Made by a program: the position numbers and the translations under genes
Origin: an uncultured Clostridia bacterium
Lineage (GTDB): Bacteria > Bacillota > Clostridia > TANB77 > CAG-508
DNA length: 41,671 bases
Assembly: GCA_934122035.1 (NCBI GenBank)
Contig: CAKOVP010000008.1
Span: forward strand, 1 to 41,671
Reading direction: 5' to 3'
The notes under the pieces: model-generated
The model's input: the letters and a program-made list of their open reading frames with translations, nothing else
Told to the model about the DNA's origin: nothing
The model's database searches: none
Shown: positions 34,409 to 41,671 of the stretch, in pieces
Position numbering within the stretch: position 1 is the first letter of the stretch
Layout of the letters: every line of letters starts with the position of its first letter

Positions 34409-36925
34409 TCTTTTTCCACTTTTTTTATTTATTTTGCATACAATTACTGTCATATCGTCTTTTTCTTTTCCAAAGTCGTTATCTTTAGATTCGCTAAGTA
34501 ATATATCTGCTATTCTTTGGCTATCATCTGTTTCTACATCTTCTAAAACTTCTTGTACCCAAAGTTCTTTACTAGCATATTCTTTGTTTGAATCTAAAAT
34601 TCCGTCACTGCACATTACAATTATGTCTCCATCTTCTAGCTTATAATTGTATTCTATTAAATCTATATTGTCTAATATTCCTGTTGGTAATGCTATAGAT
34701 TTTAGTACTTCTACTTTTCCATTTCTCTTTATAAATGTTGGACAAGCTCCATTTTTGATGAAGTCCATTTCGCCTTTATATAAGTCCAATATGTTTACAT
34801 CTAATGTTGCATACATATCGTCTTCTGTATTTGCAGATATGGTTGTGTTTATTAATTTTAGGGCTGTATCTTTGTTAAATCCTGATGTTAACAGCCTTTC
34901 TAGCATTTTTATTGCTATTTTGCTACTTTTTCTAGCCTCTGGTCCAGAACCCATTCCATCACTAATTGCAAGTAAATATTTGCCATCTTCTAATTTTGTT
35001 TGAGTTGTTGTATCTCCAGATATTATTGAATCTGCTTTTTTGCTTTTTGCAATTCCAACTTGCATTGTGAAATTATCTTCTGATACTAGCTTAAACATGC
35101 AGGTATCATCATTTGCACGTAGTCCGCATTTTTGTTTTTGTAAAACCATTTTTTCTTTTAAAACTTTTTGCAAAACTTTTGCAATTTGCTTGATGTTACA
35201 GCTTGTTCCATCCACAGAATTACACACATTTGTGTATAAGTTTATATTATATCTACCACTTTCTTCTTGTTTTATACTAATATCTTTTACAGATATTTCT
35301 TTGTCTTTAATAAGTGTTTTTATTTCTTCCTTTTCTAATGCATATGGATCTTGTTCTTCTGTATCTATTTGGCTAGCTAAATTTGATAGTGCCTCTGATA
35401 CCCCGTTTAGTTGGCTAGACATTGTTTTTTTGTTTTCATCTAGCTTTTTCTTCCATATAAAGTTTAACTTACTTACTCTGTATGCGGAATTTATAGCTCT
35501 TACCATATCGTCTATATTACTTTTTGCAACTATGTCTTCTTTTTCCTCTGGGTCAAATCCCATTATGTAATTATTATGGTTTGCAAATATTTTTACAATA
35601 TCTTTGCTTGTTATTACTTCTCTTTGTATTAATTGCTCGAATATTTCATCTAAAATTCCTTCTGTATTTTCTATTATGTCATTGTATAAAAGATTGTCTT
35701 CTTTGCCTTCTAGGTTATTTGCAAGTTCTTCTTCGAATACTTCTCTTCCTAGTTTTTGCTGTTCTTCTAGTTCTTCGTCTGTAACTATTGTTGCTGCTGC
35801 ATTTTCGTATTGTTTTGCCATTTGAGAAATTGTATCTGACATACTTGCAAGTTTATTTATTGTTTCTTTATTTTCTTCTAAAGTTCTTGTTGTTGTTTCT
35901 GGCAATAGTTTTTCATCACTTATAATGTCTGATATTTTTATTTTATAAGTTTTTGGTACTGCAAGAAGTCCTAATGCAGCAATTAGTATTTCTTGAAATT
36001 TTATCACTTCTATTGTGTTTCCATTTGCAACATAAGATAAAACAATGTTACCCATTATGAAACCTACTATTACTCCTGCTTTTCCAAGTTTATTTAAAAT
36101 TCCAGCAATTAGTCCAGATATTGCATATGCTGCAAGCATTGTTACATCTTGTCCATTTAAAATTCCAATTACAGTTCCTATTGTAATTCCTGTTGTTCCT
36201 CCAACAAGCATTCCATTTTTCCAACCCATTACTAATACAATTAGTATGCTTAATATGTTTCTTAAATTAAAACCAAATATTGAAACAGATCCTAAACAAT
36301 TTACAGCAATTGCAAGCATTAAACCTGCTCCCATAACTTCTTCTATTGAAAATGCTGTTTTTATTTTGTAATCTCTAAATACTGTTATGGCATTTACAAA
36401 TATTTTGTAAAGTATGAACGTTGTTATTGCAAGCATTAAGCTGTATGCTAAGTCATATAATAAAAAGCCTTTAAATACCATCTTAGCAACTTGTACTAAT
36501 AATACAGCTATAGCAATTGGAGCTCCGACTTTTATTTGCTCGTTTCTATCTTCGTCTTCTATTGGTCTTTTTATTAATATAAATGCTAAAAATATTAACA
36601 ATGTTAATATATAAAATAAAAGCCCATTTCCACCAAATTTTATAGTAGTTCCTATAAGTGTTATAAGTGTTACTATTGCAACTGGTATTCTAGCTCCAAC
36701 AGAAGCTGCAACCATTGCAAAACCAAATGGTGCAATACTTGTAAATATTGCACTATCCTTGCCACCAACTAACGATAACATAAGTGTTAATGCATACATT
36801 ATGCAATTTTGAACTGTTAAATTTTTCTTTAATATATCTTTTAATTTGCTTTCTCCTTCGTATTGAACGTTTTCTTCGTAATTTTCTTTTGTGCCTTTTG
36901 AAATATTTTGAAACATTCTCTCCAC
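34403..36925 (-). CDS. spoIIE: Stage II sporulation protein E (PP2C phosphatase)
   Basis: 840 residues, close to the Bacillus protein. About ten N-terminal helices (45-330) anchor it at the polar septum, a central coiled region (345-580) follows, and the C-terminal PP2C domain (about 600-835) has LLAISDGMGSGPEARKSS, NTTISANTEDDMYATLDV and GDIIVMCSDGILDS with the metal-binding aspartates. SpoIIE dephosphorylates SpoIIAA and so activates sigma-F in the forespore. The start is GTG at 36925 (6 nt after GGAG) or ATG at 36916. Its presence means the lineage keeps at least the early sporulation programme. Terminator overlaps its stop. Confidence 0.96.
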   Translation of the reverse strand: MERMFQNISKGTKENYEENVQYEGESKLKDILKKNLTVQNCIMYALTLMLSLVGGKDSAIFTSIAPFGFAMVAASVGARIPVAIVTLITLIGTTIKFGGNGLLFYILTLLIFLAFILIKRPIEDEDRNEQIKVGAPIAIAVLLVQVAKMVFKGFLLYDLAYSLMLAITTFILYKIFVNAITVFRDYKIKTAFSIEEVMGAGLMLAIAVNCLGSVSIFGFNLRNILSILIVLVMGWKNGMLVGGTTGITIGTVIGILNGQDVTMLAAYAISGLIAGILNKLGKAGVIVGFIMGNIVLSYVANGNTIEVIKFQEILIAALGLLAVPKTYKIKISDIISDEKLLPETTTRTLEENKETINKLASMSDTISQMAKQYENAAATIVTDEELEEQQKLGREVFEEELANNLEGKEDNLLYNDIIENTEGILDEIFEQLIQREVITSKDIVKIFANHNNYIMGFDPEEKEDIVAKSNIDDMVRAINSAYRVSKLNFIWKKKLDENKKTMSSQLNGVSEALSNLASQIDTEEQDPYALEKEEIKTLIKDKEISVKDISIKQEESGRYNINLYTNVCNSVDGTSCNIKQIAKVLQKVLKEKMVLQKQKCGLRANDDTCMFKLVSEDNFTMQVGIAKSKKADSIISGDTTTQTKLEDGKYLLAISDGMGSGPEARKSSKIAIKMLERLLTSGFNKDTALKLINTTISANTEDDMYATLDVNILDLYKGEMDFIKNGACPTFIKRNGKVEVLKSIALPTGILDNIDLIEYNYKLEDGDIIVMCSDGILDSNKEYASKELWVQEVLEDVETDDSQRIADILLSESKDNDFGKEKDDMTVIVCKINKKSGKRN

Positions 36926-37220
36926 CTCTTACTCCTTTAACTTTTGTTTAGCGATTTTTTCTTTCGCTTTTCTTTAGTTGTATTTTAGTACAAACCTTAC
37001 GATTTATTTGTCGTTTTACGTACAAAAATTAAAAAAGTTTTTTACTTATTGCGATATATTTTCTTATTTTTTTATTTTATTTCTTATTTTTCTTATTTTT
37101 CTAGAAAATTATTATTGTTATTTTATATTATTTTGGCGTAAAATACAATAGTTCGGCGGACGATTTTTATTGCATATTGCAAAGATTTTTATAATTGATG
37201 TTCATTTAATAACTCGCATA

Positions 37221-37270
37221 AAAAAATACTCTTTATAATAAAATTTATTTACTATAAAAAGTATTTTTAT
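37221..37270. terminator. Bidirectional terminator-like hairpin
   Basis: 16-nt arms with a single mismatch (AAAAATACTCTTTATA and TATAAAAAGTATTTTT), A-rich on one side and T-rich on the other. It insulates spoIIE and deoD upstream regions. Confidence 0.65.
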
Positions 37271-37506
37271 TTGATTTAATATTTACTTATTAATTGATAT
37301 CACATAACTGATTTTATTGTTTACTATTTCTTAATTTATTAAATTTATAGTTCTTATTATCTTTGGGATTTTTTTGAATTAATTTTCTTTTGGTTTAATA
37401 TATCTCCGAAGAAGTTTATTATTGAGGGGCTTTTCCAAACCTTTTTTATAGTTTATTGGGTTTTTAATATTTTTTATATATTGTACTTTTTGTATTGTGT
37501 ATTGTG

Positions 37507-37515
37507 TGTTATAAT
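37507..37515 (+). promoter_or_regulatory. Extended -10 promoter of deoD
   Basis: TGTTATAAT (TG motif plus TATAAT at 37510-37515) with only a weak -35 (TTTTTG) 17 nt upstream; about 97 nt before the ATG. Confidence 0.55.
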
Positions 37516-37612
37516 TGCATTATAATTTATATAAGAAGGTAATTAGTTGAAAAAATTTAATTTTTTCATTGCTATTTATGCCTTTAAAATAAGTGAGAAA
37601 GGAATGATTTTT

Positions 37613-38332
37613 ATGACACCACATAATGAGGCTTTAAAGGATGATATTGCAAAAGTTATTCTTATGCCTGGAGATCCATTAAGAGCAAAGTATATTGCAG
37701 ATAATTTTATGGAGGATGTTAAACTTGTAAATACTGTTAGAAATATGTTTGGTTATACTGGAACATATAAAGGAAAAAGAATTACTGTTTTTGCATCTGG
37801 TATGGGTATGCCAAGTATTGGTATTTATTCTTACGAACTTTTTAAGTTTTATGATGTTGATACTATTATTAGAATTGGCTCTTGTGGGGCTTATAACGAA
37901 GATTTAAATTTATTAGATACTATTTTGGTTGAAAGTTCTTATACTGAAGGTAACTATGCTTATGAATTAATGGAGGATGACTGCCATATTATGAAGTCAA
38001 ATTCTGAAATAAATACTATTATAAAGAATACTGCAAAAAATTTAAATATACCTTATGTTAACGGTAACACTTTGTGCACAGATTGTTTTGACTATTATGT
38101 AAAGGATGTTAATAGTCTTATTGCTAGATTCCCAAAAGATTTAAATATTATTGCAGCTGAAATGGAAGCTTTTGCTTTGTTTTATAATGCTCATATTTTA
38201 GGCAAGAAAGCAAGCTGTTTATTAAGTGTTGTAGATTCTCATTATAAACATCAGGAAATTTCTGCTGAGGAAAGACAAACTTCTTTAAATTCTATGATTA
38301 AACTTGCATTAGAATCTGCAATAAGGATTTAG
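37613..38332 (+). CDS. deoD: Purine-nucleoside phosphorylase, DeoD type
   Basis: 239 residues, the length of hexameric DeoD enzymes, which split purine nucleosides with phosphate. Motifs: MPGDPLRAKYIA (phosphate site), GMGMPSIGIYSYEL, RIGSCGA, AAEMEAFALF and LSVVDSHYKHQE, where the aspartate aligns with the catalytic Asp204 although the usual neighbouring His is a Ser. I chose the ATG at 37613, 9 nt after AAAGGA; longer frames starting at TTG 37547 or the ATG at 37604 lack a placed site. One of two plus-strand genes; it stands alone. Confidence 0.95.
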   Translation: MTPHNEALKDDIAKVILMPGDPLRAKYIADNFMEDVKLVNTVRNMFGYTGTYKGKRITVFASGMGMPSIGIYSYELFKFYDVDTIIRIGSCGAYNEDLNLLDTILVESSYTEGNYAYELMEDDCHIMKSNSEINTIIKNTAKNLNIPYVNGNTLCTDCFDYYVKDVNSLIARFPKDLNIIAAEMEAFALFYNAHILGKKASCLLSVVDSHYKHQEISAEERQTSLNSMIKLALESAIRI

Positions 38333-38384
38333 TTATTTTCTTATGTTTTATTAGATTAATTTTTAGATTTACTTTATAACCTAT

Positions 38385-38421
38385 AAAAAAACATACTTCT
38401 ATAAAAGAGGTATGTTTTTAT
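38385..38421 (+). terminator. Terminator after deoD
   Basis: Stem with arms AAACATACTTCT/AGAGGTATGTTT and T5 beyond; A-rich upstream, so it may also act on the minus strand. Confidence 0.75.
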
Positions 38422-38433
38422 TTTTGAATATTT

Positions 38434-38463
38434 AAAACTGGAAATTTTGCATTCCAGTTTTTT
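38434..38463 (-). terminator. Terminator after greA (bidirectional)
   Basis: AAAACTGGAA/TTCCAGTTTT arms around a 10-nt loop, immediately after the greA stop; U-rich on both strands. Confidence 0.7.
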
Positions 38464-38465
38464 AT

Positions 38466-38942
38466 TTATTTCGTTATTGAAAGTATTTTATATTTAACAA
38501 CTCCTGCTGGTACTTTTACTTCTACTTCTTGGTTTTTCTTTTTTCCAAGTAGTGCTGCACCAACTGGTGATTCGTTAGATATTTTGTTTTGTGAAAGGTC
38601 TACTTCTGTTGAACCAACTATTGTGTATGTTACTTCTTCGTCGAATTCTTCATCGTAAACTTTTACTATATTTCCAACTTGTACTGTTTTTGTATCTATC
38701 TCAGATTCGTCTATTATTTTTGCATATCTTATTTTGTTTTCTAGTTCTGCTATTTTTCCTTCATTTTCTGCTTGTGCATTTTTTGCTTCGTCATATTCAG
38801 AGTTTTCTGATAAGTCTCCAAATCCAAGTGCTATTTTTATTTTTTCTGCTATTTCAGCTCTTTTTGTTGTTTTTAAATAATCTAATTCTTTTTCTAGTTT
38901 ATCAAATCCTTCTTGAGTTACAAGTATTCCTTTTTCTTCCAC
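38466..38942 (-). CDS. greA: Transcription elongation factor GreA
   Basis: 158 residues with the N-terminal coiled coil (1-78, including [18 protein letters not shown] whose acidic tip acts in RNA polymerase) and the C-terminal FKBP-like domain (80-158, [20 protein letters not shown]). GreA makes RNA polymerase cleave backtracked RNA. The start is GTG at 38942, 8 nt after AGGAGG. It has its own strong promoter just outside the obg stop. Confidence 0.97.
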   Translation of the reverse strand: MEEKGILVTQEGFDKLEKELDYLKTTKRAEIAEKIKIALGFGDLSENSEYDEAKNAQAENEGKIAELENKIRYAKIIDESEIDTKTVQVGNIVKVYDEEFDEEVTYTIVGSTEVDLSQNKISNESPVGAALLGKKKNQEVEVKVPAGVVKYKILSITK

Positions 38943-38983
38943 TTTGTATTCCTCCTTTTGTGTCTTTTTAAATTTATTTAAAT

Positions 38984-39012
38984 ATAATAAACCCTTTTTT
39001 ACGTTTTGTCAA
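38984..39012 (-). promoter_or_regulatory. Sigma-A promoter of greA
   Basis: TTGACA (39007-39012), 17 nt, TATTAT (38984-38989), starting 6 nt before the obg stop codon. Confidence 0.75.
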
Positions 39013-39017
39013 TAGTT

Positions 39018-40328
<1,311 letters not shown>

Positions 40329-40398
40329 TTATTGTCTGCAAATAATATTTATTTTAAATAAATTTTCATGTAAAATAATTTGTGTTTAATAATTTTTC

Positions 40399-40431
40399 GC
40401 CCAAAAAGGGGCGTCCCTATTGGGCTTTTTT
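40399..40431. terminator. GC-rich hairpin after trpS
   Basis: Outer arms GCCCAA/TTGGGC (40399-40404, 40420-40425) and inner AGGG/CCCT. The T6 run is on the plus strand side, so it fits a plus-strand terminator best; the minus-strand side facing trpS has only GAAAAATT. The 27-nt core is strikingly GC-rich for this DNA. Confidence 0.55.
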
Positions 40432-41448
40432 CTATTTAGTGAAGTAGTCTAATCTCATTGCTTTTTTTACTTTTTCCATTGTTTTTTCTGCTTCTTTTTT
40501 GGCTTTTGCTGTGCCTTCCATTAGTATTTTATCTACTATTTCTGGGTGTTCTTCATAATAGTTTCTTTTTTCTCTAATTGGTTTTAATGTTTCTATTATG
40601 TTTTGTGCAAGTTGTTTTTTACAAGCTACGCAGCCTCTTTTGCCTTCTCTACATTCTTTGCATACATTTTCGTATTCTTCTTTTTTAGAAAATAAATTAT
40701 GGTAATATGCAACCATACATACATCTGGATTTCCTAAGTCATCTTTTCTAATTCTGTTAGGGTCTGTTACAGCACTCATTACTTTTTTTGTTATTTCTTC
40801 TTCGCTGTCTGATAGATATATTGCGTTTCCTAAAGATTTACCCATTTTTTCGTTGCCATCTAGTCCTTTTATTCTTTTTCCAGATGATAATACAGCTTGT
40901 GGTTCTATTAATACATCTCCATAGATTGAGTTAAATTTTCTTACTATTTCTCTACACTGTTCTATTAATGGAAGTTGATCTTCTCCGACTGGTACTAATT
41001 CACCAGAAAATGTTGTTATGTCTGCTGCTTGGCTAACTGGATATCCTAAGAAACCATATGTAACACTTTCTCCAAAAATATCTCTTTTTTGTGCAATTTC
41101 TGTTTTTACGGTTGGGTTTCTTTCTAACCTTGCTATTGTTACTAGATTTGAGTAAAATACTGTAAGTTCTGCTGTTTCTGGTATCATTGATTGTATATAT
41201 ATCGTTGTTTTTTCTGGGTCTATTCCACAAGATAAATAATCCATTGCAACTTCTCTAACATTTTTTCTAACTTTTTCTGGGTTATTAAAATTATCTGTTA
41301 ATGCTTGAACATCTGCAATTAGTATATATGGGTCATATAGACCAGAGTTTTGCATTTCTACTCTTTTTTGAATAGAGCCAAAATAATGTCCTATATGTAG
41401 TCTTCCTGTTGGTCTATCTCCTGTTAGTATTCTTTTTTTATTTTCCAT
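40432..41448 (-). CDS. trpS: Tryptophanyl-tRNA synthetase with iron-sulfur-type cysteine motif
   Basis: 338 residues, a class I synthetase that charges tRNA-Trp. Signature motifs are RPTGRLHIGHYFGS (12-25, HIGH type) and KMGKS (201-205, KMSKS type). Between the catalytic core and the helical tail are cysteines C244, C266, C273 and C276 (C-x21-C-x6-C-x2-C, plus C263). This closely resembles the C-x22-C-x6-C-x2-C motif that binds a 4Fe-4S cluster in the Thermotoga enzyme. AAGGAG lies 13 nt before the ATG. Last gene of the window; an own promoter lies at 41539-41567. Confidence 0.96.
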   Translation of the reverse strand: MENKKRILTGDRPTGRLHIGHYFGSIQKRVEMQNSGLYDPYILIADVQALTDNFNNPEKVRKNVREVAMDYLSCGIDPEKTTIYIQSMIPETAELTVFYSNLVTIARLERNPTVKTEIAQKRDIFGESVTYGFLGYPVSQAADITTFSGELVPVGEDQLPLIEQCREIVRKFNSIYGDVLIEPQAVLSSGKRIKGLDGNEKMGKSLGNAIYLSDSEEEITKKVMSAVTDPNRIRKDDLGNPDVCMVAYYHNLFSKKEEYENVCKECREGKRGCVACKKQLAQNIIETLKPIREKRNYYEEHPEIVDKILMEGTAKAKKEAEKTMEKVKKAMRLDYFTK

Positions 41449-41470
41449 AATTTATCACGTTCTCCTTTTA

Positions 41471-41530
41471 GGGTACAAACATGGCTAAAATATTTTTAGC
41501 CATTGTTTCTTTTTAATAGCAATTTCTAAT
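41471..41530 (-). promoter_or_regulatory. Hairpin-rich trpS leader
   Basis: On the minus strand two hairpins follow the promoter: AATAGC/GCTATT and ATGGCTAAAA/TTTTAGCCAT, the latter just upstream of the ribosome binding site. It is far too short for a T-box and lacks its motif, so it may be an attenuator or mRNA-stability structure. Confidence 0.35.
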
Positions 41531-41538
41531 TGGCTATT

Positions 41539-41567
41539 ATTATATATAATTTTATGTCATTTTACAA
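41539..41567 (-). promoter_or_regulatory. Promoter of trpS
   Basis: TTGTAA (41562-41567), 17 nt, TATAAT (41539-41544) on the minus strand. The remaining 104 bases to the window edge show no gene. Confidence 0.65.
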
Positions 41568-41671
41568 GTGTTATGTAAAATTTTAGGTTTTAGTTTTGTA
41601 GGTTAGTCAATCATTTGTCACAAATTATTTAAAATAAATACTTTGAGCACCTATATTGCAAATAACGATTC

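Larger units (their letters stand above)
36926..37612. other. Divergent intergenic region between spoIIE and deoD
   Basis: 687 nt with no credible gene. It holds a Spo0A-box-like TTTGTCGTT at 37007-37015 on the plus strand (consensus TTTGTCGAA, 7 of 9), the hairpin at 37221-37270 and the deoD promoter at 37507-37515. A GC-richer patch near 37151-37162 (TTCGGCGGACG) stands out but I cannot interpret it. Confidence 0.5.

Noticed and set aside
37547..37612. N-terminal extension of DeoD from a TTG start
   Set aside because: The extension is not part of the family and the ATG at 37613 has a well-placed ribosome binding site and gives the standard length.
41449..41538. T-box riboswitch in the trpS leader
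   Set aside because: The leader from the -10 box to the ATG is only about 90 nt and has no T-box motif or specifier-loop architecture.

Overview
The window is AT-rich DNA from a low-GC Firmicute, most likely an uncultured, anaerobic, endospore-forming member of the Clostridia (inference). The signs are a full-length SpoIIE, a Spo0E-like phosphatase, a G5/SleB-type cortex hydrolase, AGGAGG-type ribosome binding sites, sigma-A promoters close to TTGACA-N17-TATAAT, and a tryptophanyl-tRNA synthetase carrying an iron-sulfur-type cysteine motif. Almost every gene is on the minus strand; only a LemA-family gene and deoD are on the plus strand. No tRNA, rRNA, CRISPR array, integrase, transposase or relaxase was seen.

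Region 1 (1-2970) is the str operon read right to left: promoter, rpsL, rpsG, then fusA running off the left edge. A 120-bp element about 95% identical in two copies follows the stop codons of both rpsL and rpsG. Region 2 (2992-6690) holds an SPFH/zinc-ribbon protein, a Ser/Asp-rich membrane protein with a Tim44-like region and zinc ribbon, and a D-Ala-D-Ala carboxypeptidase.

Region 3 (6836-21263) is the accessory core: a minimal Gram-positive type IV secretion-like operon. In transcription order it encodes three VirB2/TrbC-like small membrane proteins, then after an internal terminator a PrgI/VirB3-like protein, a membrane-anchored protein resembling the VirB4 N-terminal domain, the VirB4 ATPase, a 1067-residue VirB6/TrbL-like channel protein, an NTF2/VirB8-like protein, a 1234-residue wall hydrolase that also contains an alpha/beta-hydrolase domain, and a second protein with repeated NTF2-like units. 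Relaxase, VirD4-type coupling protein, recombinase and single-strand-binding genes are absent and the flanks are housekeeping genes, so this looks like a chromosomally fixed secretion machine rather than a complete conjugative element (inference). A Spo0E-like gene lies just upstream.

Region 4 (21888-34408) contains the rpsU-yqeY-ymfF-ymfH cluster (S21, GatB/YqeY, two M16 proteases), an AI-2E family exporter, exonuclease III, the SleB-like hydrolase, LemA, TatD, AcpS, an unrecognised tail-anchored protein and a WG-repeat membrane protein. A 144-bp MITE-like inverted-repeat element flanked by TA sits between acpS and tatD. Region 5 (34403-41671) carries spoIIE, deoD, greA, obg and trpS.

All calls come from reading the sequence and from knowledge of the families; no database search was run.
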